NCBI RefSeq assembly: GCF_002161805.1 | Contig: NZ_NFIP01000009.1 | Span: 62,001 to 126,000, forward strand | Length of the DNA stretch: 64,000 nucleotides | Reading direction: 5' to 3' | Source: Collinsella sp. An307 | GTDB taxonomy: Bacteria > Actinomycetota > Coriobacteriia > Coriobacteriales > Coriobacteriaceae | Shown here: piece by piece, positions 42,774 through 51,916 of the stretch | How positions within the stretch are numbered: the first letter of the stretch is position 1 | Layout: the number at the start of each line of letters is the position of its first letter | Program-made: the position numbers and the translations under genes | Notes under the pieces: generated by a model | Told to the model about the DNA's origin: nothing | Databases searched by the model: none | What the model saw: the letters and a program-made list of their open reading frames with translations, nothing else

Positions 42774-43088
42774 ATGGAACTCAACATCAGCACCAGCCCC
42801 ACGCCGGAGCGCTACACCATCCGCGTGAGCGGCGAGGTGGACATCTCTAACGCCGACAAGCTGCGCGAGGCCATCGACTTCTCGCTCGAGCAGCCGACCG
42901 AGGAGATTTGCCTCGACCTTACGGACGTGGCCTACATCGACTCAACGGGCATTGGCGTGCTCGTGGGCGCGGCGCATCACGCGGCCGACCACGGCAAGGG
43001 CTTTAGCGCCATCAACGCTCAGGCGGGCGTTATGCGCGTGGCGCAGCTGCTCGGCGTTGACCAGGAGATTGCCATCTCCGCCCAGTAA
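42774..43088 (+). CDS. STAS-domain anti-anti-sigma factor
   Basis: 104-aa single STAS domain. The phosphorylatable serine is in DVAYIDSTGIGVLVGAA, and the N-terminus RYTIRVSGEVDISNADKLREAI is typical of SpoIIAA/RsbV. It would release a sigma factor from an RsbW-type kinase when unphosphorylated; no kinase or sigma gene is adjacent. AGGAGA precedes the ATG at 42774. The gap upstream is 96 bases with no other feature. Confidence 0.9.
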   Translation: MELNISTSPTPERYTIRVSGEVDISNADKLREAIDFSLEQPTEEICLDLTDVAYIDSTGIGVLVGAAHHAADHGKGFSAINAQAGVMRVAQLLGVDQEIAISAQ

Positions 43089-43100
43089 GTCCGTCTGTGC

Positions 43101-43130
43101 GTGACGCCCGGCGCGTGCGAACGCTATACT
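43101..43130 (+). promoter_or_regulatory. probable promoter of the tat operon
   Basis: -10 TATACT at 43125-43130 and a -35-like GTGACG at 43101-43106, 18 bases apart. It lies 68 bases before the tatA start with a good AGGAGG in between. The -35 match is moderate. Confidence 0.5.
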
Positions 43131-43197
43131 TAATCGGTTATGTCTCGCGCGGCGCTGCCGGCGCGGGACGCGATTCGCAACACCCAGGAGGTAACTC

Positions 43198-43875
43198 GTG
43201 AGTATCGGTGGTACCGAGCTGCTCATCATTGTGATCTTTGGATTCCTGCTTTTTGGCCCGGACAAGCTGCCTCAGATGGGCCGCACGATCGGTCGCGCCC
43301 TCAGGCAGTTCCGCGAGACCCAGCAGCGCATGACGTCCATGGTGCAGTCCGAGGTCATCGACCCCATGGCGGCGACCATCAACGCCTCCGCGCAGGCCTC
43401 GCCCGCCGCGAGCGCCGCCGCTGCGGACGACGCAGATGTCGATGCCGAGGACGGCGCGTCCGCCGCGCCCGCTCCGCGCAAGGAGACCTTTGCCGAGCGC
43501 CGTGCCCGCCTTGCTGCCGAGAAGGCTGCGGCCGAGGCCGAGGCTGCTCCGGCTGACGACGCTTCTGAGGCACCTGCCGCCGAGGCTGCTGCTTCGGCGA
43601 CCGAGCCCGCTGCCGCTGAGGCCGCCGCACCCGCTGCGGACGCCGCGCCCGCCGAGGCTGCCCCTGCCGCCGAAGACCAGGCCTCCGCGCCTGCTGAGGA
43701 CGCCGTCCGCACCACCGCCGACCTCTACGCTCGCCGTCCGCGCAAGCGCGCCAAGGCTGCGACCGCCGAGGATGCCGCGCCCACCGCGGACACTGCTGCG
43801 AGCGATGCCGCTGCAAGCGACGCCGCCCCGGAGGCGCCCACCCAGGACGCCGCCCAGGAAGGGGGTGAGCAGTAA
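43198..43875 (+). CDS. tatA: twin-arginine translocase TatA/TatB subunit with Ala-rich tail
   Basis: 225 aa. A short N-terminal membrane helix (ELLIIVIFGFLLF) with the following FGPDKLPQMGRTIGRALRQFRET is diagnostic of TatA/TatB proteins. The remaining 170 residues are acidic and Ala-rich, much longer than in typical TatA (about 90 aa). With only one TatA-family gene visible in this operon, it may serve both TatA and TatB roles. The start is GTG at 43198 after CAGGAGG. Its stop overlaps the tatC start by one base. Confidence 0.9.
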   Translation: MSIGGTELLIIVIFGFLLFGPDKLPQMGRTIGRALRQFRETQQRMTSMVQSEVIDPMAATINASAQASPAASAAAADDADVDAEDGASAAPAPRKETFAERRARLAAEKAAAEAEAAPADDASEAPAAEAAASATEPAAAEAAAPAADAAPAEAAPAAEDQASAPAEDAVRTTADLYARRPRKRAKAATAEDAAPTADTAASDAAASDAAPEAPTQDAAQEGGEQ

Positions 43876-44651
43876 TGCCCATCGGACCCGCGCGTATGCC
43901 GCTTATGGATCACCTGGGTGAGCTGCGTCGCCGCCTCACCATCGTGGTCGTGACGCTCATCGCCACCACGCTTGTTATGTACTTCGCCTCTTCCACGGTG
44001 ATTGACCTGCTCACCGATCCCATCAAGCCCTTTGTGGGCGACGAGTTCTACATTGGCTCGGCGCTCGGTGGCTTCACCACGCGCTTCACCATCGGCTTCC
44101 GCACGGCGCTCGTGATGTGCTCGCCCATGATCGTGTGGCAGCTGCTGGCGTTCTTCCTGCCGGCGCTCAAGCCCAACGAGCGCAAGTGGGTCGTCCCGAC
44201 GGTGCTCGCCGCTACGGCGCTCTTCTTTGTGGGTATGATCTTCTGCTACTTCTTCATCGTGCCGCCGGCGTTTGAGTGGCTCACGAGCGAGGTCGCGGCC
44301 ATCGCCAACCCGCTCGCCATGCTCGACGACTACATCGGCACCGAGATGCTCCTTATGATTGGCTTTGGCGTGGCCTTTGAGCTTCCGCTCATCGTCTTCT
44401 ACCTCGCCGTCTTCCACATTGTGCCCTACGCCGCGTTCCGCGCGTCCTGGCGCGTCATCTATGTGGTGCTTGCGGTGGTTGCCGCTTGCATCACGCCCGA
44501 CGCGAGCCCGGTCACGATGCTTCTCATGTTTGCCGTCCTCATCTCGCTCTACGAGATCGCGCTTGCGATCACGCGTTTTGTCATCGTGGCGCGCGAGGGC
44601 AAAGCCGGTCTCACCAAGCGCGGCGTGAGCCTGTTCGCCGACGACGAGTAG
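43875..44651 (+). CDS. tatC: Sec-independent protein translocase TatC
   Basis: 258-aa six-helix membrane protein, the receptor for twin-arginine signals. The conserved N-terminal LMDHLGELRRRL with the essential Glu, and FELPLIVFYLA and ITPDASPVTMLLM further on, are intact. The ATG overlaps the tatA stop (TAATG). hypA starts 9 bases after its stop, so tatAC and hypAB look like one operon, which fits a need to mature redox enzymes. Confidence 0.95.
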   Translation: MPIGPARMPLMDHLGELRRRLTIVVVTLIATTLVMYFASSTVIDLLTDPIKPFVGDEFYIGSALGGFTTRFTIGFRTALVMCSPMIVWQLLAFFLPALKPNERKWVVPTVLAATALFFVGMIFCYFFIVPPAFEWLTSEVAAIANPLAMLDDYIGTEMLLMIGFGVAFELPLIVFYLAVFHIVPYAAFRASWRVIYVVLAVVAACITPDASPVTMLLMFAVLISLYEIALAITRFVIVAREGKAGLTKRGVSLFADDE

Positions 44652-44660
44652 TCCCGCATC

Positions 44661-45014
44661 ATGCACGAGATGGGCATCGTCAGCGGTATCTTGGAGAGCG
44701 TGACGGCCGTGGCGCGCAACGCCGGGGCCTCGCGCATCTGCAAGGTGAACCTGCGCATTGGCGATATGCGCGAGGTTGTGCCCGAGGCGATGGCGCTTGC
44801 GTGGGAGGTCCTCTGCGAGGAGGACCCGCTCACAGACGGTTGCGAGCTTGCAACCGAGGACGTGCACCCCGAGAGCGTCTGCAACGCGTGCGGCACGGTG
44901 TTTTCCCACGACCGCTTTCATCTGCGTTGCCCTGTCTGCGGCAGCGCGGACACGCGTCTTGTGCACGGGCGCGAGCTCGATATCGTGTCCATCGAGGTCG
45001 AGCACCCCGACTAA
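44661..45014 (+). CDS. hypA: hydrogenase nickel insertion protein HypA
   Basis: 117 aa. The N-terminal MHEMGI supplies the nickel-binding His2 and Glu3, and the zinc ribbon CNACGTVF with CPVCGSAD stabilises the fold. It delivers nickel to the large subunit of [NiFe] hydrogenases; the Ech large subunit at 12513 is the obvious client. It is followed 42 bases later by hypB. Confidence 0.95.
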   Translation: MHEMGIVSGILESVTAVARNAGASRICKVNLRIGDMREVVPEAMALAWEVLCEEDPLTDGCELATEDVHPESVCNACGTVFSHDRFHLRCPVCGSADTRLVHGRELDIVSIEVEHPD

Positions 45015-45056
45015 TGCCTGACTCGGTTTGCGCAAACCGTTGGAAGGAGATAGCCC

Positions 45057-45737
45057 ATGTCCGAGGAGACCCTCACCATCGAAAGCCCCATCCTGAGCCG
45101 CAACGAGCGCCTCGCCGCCGAGCTGCGCGAGCGCTTCCGCGCAACGGGCACCTTTGTGGTGAATGTGCTCTCGAGCCCCGGCTCGGGCAAGACCTCCACG
45201 ATCCTCGCCACCGACGCGCGCCTGCGCGAGCGCGGCCTGCGCTCGGCGGTTATTGAGGGCGATATTGCCTCCGACGTCGACGCGCAGACCATGAAGGAGG
45301 CCGGGCTGCCGGCCGTACAGATCAACACGGGCGGCCTGTGTCACCTCGAGGGCAATATGATCCGCGACGCCATCGACGCGCTCGACCAGGGCGTGGGGCT
45401 CGAGAACATCGACGTCATCTTTATCGAGAACGTGGGCAACCTCGTATGTCCCGTCGATTTTGATCTGGGCGAGAACCTCTCTGTGATGATCCTCTCGGTT
45501 CCCGAGGGCGACGACAAGCCCGTTAAGTATCCGGGCATCTTCCAGCATGCGGGCGCGCAGCTGCTCAACAAGGTCGATGTGGCGCCGGCCTTCGATTTCG
45601 ACCGGGACGCCTACAACGCGGTGCTCGACGACCTCAATCCCACCGCGCCGCGCTTTGCCGTGTCCGCCCGCACCGGTGAGGGCATGGACGCGTGGAGCAC
45701 ATGGCTCGCCGACCAGATTGAGGCTGCCCGCGCTTAG
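45057..45737 (+). CDS. hypB: hydrogenase maturation GTPase HypB
   Basis: 226-aa SIMIBI GTPase. P-loop VLSSPGSGKTSTI, Switch regions in VIEGDIASDVDAQ, the zinc/nickel-binding CHLEG in INTGGLCHLEGNMI, FIENVGNLVCP and NKVDV. It lacks the His-rich N-terminal nickel store of some HypB proteins. With HypA it inserts nickel using GTP. HypC-F are not in this window. Confidence 0.95.
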   Translation: MSEETLTIESPILSRNERLAAELRERFRATGTFVVNVLSSPGSGKTSTILATDARLRERGLRSAVIEGDIASDVDAQTMKEAGLPAVQINTGGLCHLEGNMIRDAIDALDQGVGLENIDVIFIENVGNLVCPVDFDLGENLSVMILSVPEGDDKPVKYPGIFQHAGAQLLNKVDVAPAFDFDRDAYNAVLDDLNPTAPRFAVSARTGEGMDAWSTWLADQIEAARA

Positions 45738-45760
45738 CAAATAACCGCTGTTCAACGTGG

Positions 45761-45873
45761 CCGCAACCGAAAGTTGCGGAAATTCCCACCAGAGATGCTG
45801 GCATGTATAACCCCCGTTCCGTAGGGTGGAGACAAGCGGTACCGATACCATGTAGGAGCGACCGTCCGGACGG
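45761..45873. promoter_or_regulatory. hairpin and palindrome upstream of the XRE regulator gene
   Basis: CCGCAAC-CGAAA-GTTGCGG (45761-45779) is a hairpin that may end hypB transcription. A 12-base perfect palindrome, CCGTCCGGACGG, lies at 45862-45873, 24 bases before the regulator's ATG. It is flanked by two direct copies of CGTAGGGTGG (45821-45830 and 45880-45889). A -10-like TATAAC lies at 45806-45811. The arrangement suits autoregulation by the XRE protein. Confidence 0.45.
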
Positions 45874-45897
45874 GAGCGGCGTAGGGTGGGAGAGACC

Positions 45898-46572
45898 ATG
45901 AACGTAGAGATTGCACAGCGCTTGGCCGAGCTCAGGCGCAAGAAGGGCTACAGCCAGGAGGCGCTTGCCAACGCGCTGGGCCTCTCGCGCCAGGCGGTGT
46001 CCAAGTGGGAGCGGGCGGAGAGCTCGCCGGATACCGAGAACCTGATTGCGCTCGCAAAGCTATATGGCGTGAGCCTCGATGAGCTGATTCGCGTTGCCCC
46101 TGAGGTTGAGGACGATGTGGCGTTTGAGAACGCCGAGCGTGCCGAGCGTGAGGCGGCGATGGCTGCGGAGCGTATCGAGCGTGAGACAGCGGATGCCGAG
46201 GCGCGCGCCGCAGACCGCGCTACTGCCGCGCAGGCTGCCGAGGCTGCGGCCCAGGCGAGTCGTGCTGCCGCCAGGGCCGCCGAGGCTGCCGCCCAGGCAA
46301 GCCAGAACGCAGTGGAGGGCAAGCACCGTCGCGGCCCGTGGCGGTCGTTTCCCTATGGGGTGGTGGCGACCCTGTTGTTCTTCGTCTTGGGATTCTGGGG
46401 CTCGTTTGGGACGTCGTGGCTCATATTTCTAACTATTCCTTTGTACCACTGGCTTGCCAACATTATGGACGGCGCCCTCGCTCGCGAGGAACACACCGAG
46501 TTTGGCGGCGGGTGCAGTCCCTCACGGCCCTCAGTGGACAATAGCCCTGCGAGCGATAGCGGGGAGGAGTGA
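45898..46572 (+). CDS. XRE-family regulator with C-terminal membrane segments
   Basis: 224 aa. Residues 1-65 are a Cro/CI helix-turn-helix (IAQRLAELRRKKGYSQEALA then LSRQAVSKWERAESSPDTEN). An Ala/Glu/Arg-rich coiled-coil stretch follows (residues about 80-140), then two hydrophobic segments (GVVATLLFFVLGFWG and WLIFLTIPLYHWLANIM) and an acidic tail. It would be a membrane-tethered regulator. The next gene, 2 bases on, encodes a DUF4097 protein, a pairing often seen where the HTH protein signals from the envelope. Confidence 0.85.
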   Translation: MNVEIAQRLAELRRKKGYSQEALANALGLSRQAVSKWERAESSPDTENLIALAKLYGVSLDELIRVAPEVEDDVAFENAERAEREAAMAAERIERETADAEARAADRATAAQAAEAAAQASRAAARAAEAAAQASQNAVEGKHRRGPWRSFPYGVVATLLFFVLGFWGSFGTSWLIFLTIPLYHWLANIMDGALAREEHTEFGGGCSPSRPSVDNSPASDSGEE

Positions 46573-46574
46573 CC

Positions 46575-47483
46575 ATGGCAAAGCTCACCAAGTCCGAAAA
46601 GATTAAGGTCGCCGTTGCGGCTGCGCTCATCCTCGCGGTTGTTGCGGTGCCGGTCCTAGACGCCGTCACTGGCGGTTGGCGACTTCCCTTGTTTGGTATT
46701 CACCTTGATTCAGAAGGAACCCCGGGTTCCTCATATGATCCGACAACGCTGGAAGAGCCTGTAGAGCGCACCCATACGTTCGACGCGGCTTCTGTGCGCG
46801 ATTTCGATATCGCATGGCATGGTGGCACGGTTGAGATTAAGCGCGGCGCGGTTGACGAAGTAGTCGTGCGCGAAGAGATTCCGGCGGGCAGCTATATCAT
46901 GGACCCGACGCGCGCGACGGCCGATATCGTGCATGAGGGGGTTTTGCAGATCGACGATCGTCTCCCTGACGACGGTGGTGACACCTATCCTGCGTCGCAT
47001 CTCACCATTGAGCTACCTGAAGAGACAAGTAAGGCCCTTGGATCCATCTCGGTCGAGAGCATCGTGGCGGATATCTCCATCCAGAATGTGACGTGTGAAG
47101 AGGTGGGGATCGACTCAGCGTCGTCTGCGTGCACGCTACGTGGCTTCACGGCGGACGTTGTCTCCATCGATACCGTGCACGGGTCGGTTACGGTAAATGG
47201 CACGGTGACGTCGGTGCTAGAGATCAACACCGTTTCAGGAAAGCAAAACATCCAGTTGGTGGGCACGTTACCAGGGGATATCCTTCTCGATTCTGTAGGG
47301 GCAAATGCCACATTGAAGCTGCCCGAAGACGCTGGCTTTACCGTAAAGGCGGCAACTGTCTCGGGCGATGTATCGAGCAGCCGTACGATCGGCACCGTGC
47401 GGGATGATGGAGCCTACGTATACGGTGACGGCGCAACCGCTGTGACGTTCAATTCCGTAACGGGTTCCCTGAGTGTCGTTTAG
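46575..47483 (+). CDS. DUF4097-domain membrane-anchored protein
   Basis: 302 aa. One N-terminal membrane helix (KVAVAAALILAVVAVPVLDAV) is followed by a repetitive beta-helix-like domain with strands such as DIAWHGGTVEIKRG, VSIDTVHGSVTVNG and VSGDVSSSRTIG. This is the DUF4097 pattern found in cell-envelope stress proteins. Its codon choice is visibly less G+C-rich than that of neighbours. It starts 2 bases after the XRE gene and is probably regulated with it. Confidence 0.85.
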   Translation: MAKLTKSEKIKVAVAAALILAVVAVPVLDAVTGGWRLPLFGIHLDSEGTPGSSYDPTTLEEPVERTHTFDAASVRDFDIAWHGGTVEIKRGAVDEVVVREEIPAGSYIMDPTRATADIVHEGVLQIDDRLPDDGGDTYPASHLTIELPEETSKALGSISVESIVADISIQNVTCEEVGIDSASSACTLRGFTADVVSIDTVHGSVTVNGTVTSVLEINTVSGKQNIQLVGTLPGDILLDSVGANATLKLPEDAGFTVKAATVSGDVSSSRTIGTVRDDGAYVYGDGATAVTFNSVTGSLSVV

Positions 47484-47492
47484 GTCAAAGGT

Positions 47493-47525
47493 GGCGAGCC
47501 GCTCGATAATCTCGAGCGGCTCGCC
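47493..47525. terminator. bidirectional terminator between DUF4097 and alpha-amylase genes
   Basis: GGCGAGCCGCTCGA (47493-47506) pairs perfectly with TCGAGCGGCTCGCC (47512-47525), 14 bp with a 5-base loop, between two convergent genes. Confidence 0.8.
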
Positions 47526-47543
47526 TGTAGTTCGTGTTTGGCT

Positions 47544-49064
47544 CTACGCGCGCAGCTCCTCGGTATCCTCGGCCGTTTCGCGGACGATGCGATGGAGCTC
47601 GCGGTCGTGCTCGAGGGCATCGGCGGTCTTCTCCGGCAGATAGACCGAAAGGCGCCCGCCGAGAGTGTGGAACGTGCCCCAACCCTCCGCATCAATGGCA
47701 ACGTCGTCCTGCTCACCCACAACGCAGGTCCACGTCTCGCCCGCGTGCGCGCTGCCCACGAACATGCGCTTCTCGCCGCCGTCACGGTCGGTGAGCACCA
47801 CGGCAACGCCGCTGCCCGCATGCTCGGCATCGCCCTCGCGCGTCCAGCCAATGACGTCGGGCGCGTCGAGGTAGTCGTGCTGCGTGCCAAAGGCAAAGCG
47901 GCGGCGGATCTCCATCAGCAGTGGCAGCTCGCGCACGGCGGGAATGTTGTCGTCGTTGGGCATACCGTAGAGGTCGCCGTAGAAGACGCAGGGGTAGCCG
48001 GCCTCGCGCAAGAGGATGAGGGCGTAGGCCGCGGGCTTGAACCACGTCTGCACAAACGACTGCAGGGCCTGGCCGGGCTGCGTGTCGTGGTTCTCGGCAA
48101 AGGTCACGGAGTGCGCCGGGTCGCGCTCGACGAGCGTGTCCGTAAAGATCTTGGAGAGATCAAAGTTACCGTTGGAGCACGACGCCTGGTAGAGATGGTA
48201 GTGGAGCGGCACGTCAAAGAGCGAGAGTGCGCGCTCCTGGCCCAGGTACGTGTCGAGCTCGTCGATGCTGTCTTTCCAATACTCGCCAACGCAAAAGAGC
48301 TCGCGACCGGCGTGCTCGCGCATGGCGGCAAGCCAGCGCAGGTAGAAACCGCGGTCAATGTGCTTGAGGGCGTCCAGGCGGAAGCCGTCGAGCTTGCAGG
48401 CGTCCACGTACCATGTGCCCCAGCGCACGAGCTCCTCGTACACGCGCGGGTCGTTTACGTCCACGTCGGCGCCCATAAGGTAGTCGTAGTTGGCGTTCTC
48501 GGTATGGTCGACGGTGGCGTCCCAGTGCTTGCCGTCAAAAAGGAAGAGCGCCTTGCGCTTGGCTTTGTCGTCCCAGTCGACGCCGTGGAAGCACGTCCAG
48601 TCCCACGTAAAGTCCGAATAGGCGCCCGCGCGCCCCGGGAAGGTGAAGCGCGTCCAGGCGGAGATGGTCTGGGTGTTTTCGGCGACGGCGTTGCGGTCGT
48701 TCATTTGGACCTCGCGGGCAACCACGTCTTCGCAGGCGTCGGCGCCGAGCTTCTGGTTCAGGACAATGTCGGCGAGCGCCTGGATGCCGTTAGCGTGCAG
48801 TGCCTCAATGGCGGCCTCGTACTCGGCGCGCGTGCCGTACTTCGTGCCAACGCTGCCCTTCTGGTCAAACTCGCCCAGGTCGTACAGGTCGTAGACGCCG
48901 TAGCCCACGTCCTCGGCGCCGTGCTCGCCCTTGTAGGCGGGCGGCATCCACACCGCGGTGATGCCCTCGTAGGCAAAGGTGGGCGCTTGCTCGGCCAGGC
49001 GGCACCAGTGCGACCCGTCGGCGGGCAGGTACCAAGAGAAGCCCTGCAGCATGGTTCCGTTCAT
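47544..49064 (-). CDS. cytoplasmic alpha-amylase, GH13
   Basis: 506 aa with no signal peptide. GH13 motifs in order: ALADIVLNQKLGAD (region I), DGFRLDALKHID with the catalytic Asp, FCVGEYWKD with the catalytic Glu, and TFAENHDTQPG with the third acid. The N-terminus GTMLQGFSWYLPADGSHW resembles the intracellular GH13_5 enzymes. It degrades internal alpha-glucans or imported maltodextrins. AGGAGG precedes the ATG on the minus strand. The 164 bases upstream hold its promoter region and no other recognised feature. Confidence 0.93.
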   Translation of the reverse strand: MNGTMLQGFSWYLPADGSHWCRLAEQAPTFAYEGITAVWMPPAYKGEHGAEDVGYGVYDLYDLGEFDQKGSVGTKYGTRAEYEAAIEALHANGIQALADIVLNQKLGADACEDVVAREVQMNDRNAVAENTQTISAWTRFTFPGRAGAYSDFTWDWTCFHGVDWDDKAKRKALFLFDGKHWDATVDHTENANYDYLMGADVDVNDPRVYEELVRWGTWYVDACKLDGFRLDALKHIDRGFYLRWLAAMREHAGRELFCVGEYWKDSIDELDTYLGQERALSLFDVPLHYHLYQASCSNGNFDLSKIFTDTLVERDPAHSVTFAENHDTQPGQALQSFVQTWFKPAAYALILLREAGYPCVFYGDLYGMPNDDNIPAVRELPLLMEIRRRFAFGTQHDYLDAPDVIGWTREGDAEHAGSGVAVVLTDRDGGEKRMFVGSAHAGETWTCVVGEQDDVAIDAEGWGTFHTLGGRLSVYLPEKTADALEHDRELHRIVRETAEDTEELRA

Positions 49065-49228
49065 GAATGTCCTCCTATGATTGCGCGTCGTATGCGCTCG
49101 GCATATGATACGCGACCGGATTCACCTGCGTGTGCAGGGACGGTGGCGTGAGCTATGCGTTGAGGGCGGCCAAAGCAACGGACGATATAACGCGGATGTA
49201 GGCCGACACCGATGGGTGTGTTGGACGG

Positions 49229-51874
49229 CTACCACCAGGTGCTGTTCTCCTCTGGTGCAAAGGCGATCTGCAGCTGTGTGTCGGAGAGGACAGTGGGGCC
49301 TTGGTCGTCGGGAAGCACGGTCGCGCTACTGTCAGCTACAAGGCGCGCGACAAGCTGGCAAGGAACGCCGCTCTTACCAAGATATGCTGACCGAATATGA
49401 AGGGCAAACGCGAACGTGCGCTTGGTGGCGTCGGCACTCGTGCGATCGGCATGGATGGTCGCCACGTCGCTGATGAGCTCACCGCCAAGCGTTTGCAGGT
49501 AAACCTCGTAGGTGGCGGATAGCGCTTTCCCGCCTACCGGATCGTTCTGCAGAACCTCGAGCGAGCAGGTGAGATTGGTGATGGCCGAGAGCTGCGTGAC
49601 GAGTGAGAGCGTGACGTGCGAACGCTCGGCAAAACCGAGCATGCCAGCTCGATAGTTTTTGAAGTGGATAACGGGCACGCAGAGCTCCTGCAGCGAGATG
49701 CCACCGTGAACGTAGTTATCACCGCCGCCGGCTTTTTTGAGGCGCACCGCTTCGTGCGGGCAGAGGCCTGCAAGCTCGCCGTTGCTTACAAGATCGAGGG
49801 AGACGGGCAACATTACCGGGGAGGAAAGTGCGCGGTCGCCTACAACATAGCGTCTGCCGAGGGCGACGACCGACCCGCTGACTTCTTCTTGAGAGATTTT
49901 GTCGGTCTCCGCAAGCGGCCGATAGGTGTAAAGAAACCCGTGGTCCGCCGTTATGAGAATGTCAGATGCTCGAAAATCGCGAACGATAAGCGAGACAAGC
50001 TTGCAAAGCTCCTCAACGGTATCAGTGCATGCTCGGAATACATCGTTTTCGGTTGTTGCGTCGTCGCCCGTTGCATCGATGCGGTTGTGGTAGAGATAGA
50101 TAACAGCCGCTTCTCCAACGGTTTCCTTCCGCTCCGCCTTGCTGAGACGCGTAAAGTCTGCCGCCTGGAGGGCAAGACCCTGTGCGTTTGACTGATGCGT
50201 AGTGAGGTATTGATCAAGGATGGCACTGCGTGCGGGCGTGCCCTGGGTGGGCATGCCATCAACGGTCACTGTGATGCCGTTGTGGGCAGAGGTGCCGGAA
50301 GCCGATAATAGATAACTATCGTGTGGAAGCAGGGCCGCCATGCCGCAGAGCGTGATGGACGGAAAGGGCGCCTGCATACTTGTAAGATCCGTTTGTCCTT
50401 GGGTTGATGCTTCGAGCGCCTCAGCAAGTTCCCGTGCAACTTCGTAGCGCAGTGCGTCAGAAATGATGACCCATGTGCGCTTCTTTTTTCGGGCAAGGGA
50501 ATCAACGTGCGTGATATAGAAGTCGGTGAGCCGGGGAATGCCGGGGGCTGCGCCGTGTTGGGCGATGGGCTCTGCCACGCAGGTCTCCCAAGCGGATGAG
50601 ATCTTACGCAGGAACCAGCCGCGATACCAACTTTCGATTTGTTCGGCGAGGTCATGAAAAGGTGCATCGAGATCTCGAGGTGCGTTGAGCCGAATGTCGG
50701 CAAAAGCCGTGTGGAATCGACGATAGGCTGTGTCGACAAGCGACCAACTGGTCGTATATTCCCGCCAGACCGCAACGGCATCTTCTTGGGCGAGAGAGCC
50801 ACGATGTGCAACAGCGAATGTGCGCAGCGCGAGGGCAGCGTCGAGGGCAGCGTAGCACGTACGGAAGGTTTCGACCCAGATGCCTGCGCGACGGCGATCC
50901 AGTATGGTACGCAAGGCGTCCGAATCAAAGCTAGTGCGGCCAAGCTCGACAATGATGCGGCGGATGAGAAGTTCGTCAACGACCGGGAAGAAAGATATGT
51001 CCGCAAGCTCAGTGCTGGGCAATGGGCGTAGATGCTCCTTGAGAAAATATGTTGCCTCAAAAGAGGAGGCGGCGCGAAGAAGCGTGTTACGAACGGTGGG
51101 GTCACCTTGTGCGAGCCGCAGCCAGAGGCGTGCGATGTCGTTGGCATGGCGAAGGTCCATTTCGCTGCAGGCAGATGAGGGAAGATTTGGAATTGCGAGG
51201 GGCGTTAGCGTTGAGAGCAGCACGTGCGTAGCGAGGTCCTGCTCGCAAGCAACGTCGCCGGCATAGCCAACATAGTCCTCAAGCAATTGACAGAATGCCG
51301 GCAGTACGCCAGAACGCTTTAGCAGTTCTTGAGCCCCTTCGCCCCCTTGCTCATAGGCCCGACAAAGATAGGCAACGATGACGTAGCCGGGGTCTGCTGA
51401 AACATCTCGCCCAAGCGTTGTTGCCATAACGGCGAGAGCAAGCTGCTGCGGTGTGGCGTAGTGCGATCTAAGCTCCTGAACGTGGCGTAGGCGTCCTTTG
51501 GCCGATAGGAACGAGGAGAAGGTGGCAAGTGCCGAGCGCATCTCAGGCGTGTCGCTTGCCTGCAGCTCATCAAGAAGAAGCGTAACGCGGTCTGCGGCAA
51601 AAGCGGGGGCATAGCTTACGGCGTCCGCTAACCAGTCGGGTTCGTTTGCGGATGCATTTGGGCGATAGATCAAAAGGCGCGCGTTGGGTGCCAGGTTGTT
51701 AAGCGTCTCTTTGAGCACGAACCTATCGCCGTCTACATCGCTGAATACCTCAACGCCTGGCAAGTCGAGTTCCGCAAGGGTCTCGGCAAACTCAGCGCCG
51801 GCGTCATTCCAGATGATGACAGGACTTGTTTGGAAGAGGCTGTTCAAGCGCTTCTGTATCTCGATGGGCTTCAT
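49229..51874 (-). CDS. pglZ: BREX phosphatase-like protein PglZ (type A)
   Basis: 881 aa. The N-terminal domain (about residues 1-105) has VIIWNDAGAEFAETLAEL, then a stretch ending DWLADAVSYAPAFAADR. The alkaline-phosphatase-like core starts near residue 460 with TWVIISDALRYEVARELAEA. The metal site ILITADHGFLYTYRPL is near residue 640. PglZ partners PglX in BREX and is needed for methylation and restriction. It is the last gene of the BREX cluster here: the next gene in the direction of transcription is the unrelated amylase. The ATG lies after AAAGGA, 42 bases past the SNF2 gene. Confidence 0.92.
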   Translation of the reverse strand: MKPIEIQKRLNSLFQTSPVIIWNDAGAEFAETLAELDLPGVEVFSDVDGDRFVLKETLNNLAPNARLLIYRPNASANEPDWLADAVSYAPAFAADRVTLLLDELQASDTPEMRSALATFSSFLSAKGRLRHVQELRSHYATPQQLALAVMATTLGRDVSADPGYVIVAYLCRAYEQGGEGAQELLKRSGVLPAFCQLLEDYVGYAGDVACEQDLATHVLLSTLTPLAIPNLPSSACSEMDLRHANDIARLWLRLAQGDPTVRNTLLRAASSFEATYFLKEHLRPLPSTELADISFFPVVDELLIRRIIVELGRTSFDSDALRTILDRRRAGIWVETFRTCYAALDAALALRTFAVAHRGSLAQEDAVAVWREYTTSWSLVDTAYRRFHTAFADIRLNAPRDLDAPFHDLAEQIESWYRGWFLRKISSAWETCVAEPIAQHGAAPGIPRLTDFYITHVDSLARKKKRTWVIISDALRYEVARELAEALEASTQGQTDLTSMQAPFPSITLCGMAALLPHDSYLLSASGTSAHNGITVTVDGMPTQGTPARSAILDQYLTTHQSNAQGLALQAADFTRLSKAERKETVGEAAVIYLYHNRIDATGDDATTENDVFRACTDTVEELCKLVSLIVRDFRASDILITADHGFLYTYRPLAETDKISQEEVSGSVVALGRRYVVGDRALSSPVMLPVSLDLVSNGELAGLCPHEAVRLKKAGGGDNYVHGGISLQELCVPVIHFKNYRAGMLGFAERSHVTLSLVTQLSAITNLTCSLEVLQNDPVGGKALSATYEVYLQTLGGELISDVATIHADRTSADATKRTFAFALHIRSAYLGKSGVPCQLVARLVADSSATVLPDDQGPTVLSDTQLQIAFAPEENSTWW

Positions 51875-51916
51875 GCAGGGTCCTTTAGGCGATGGCAGGT
51901 CGGCTGTGGGGTGCGG

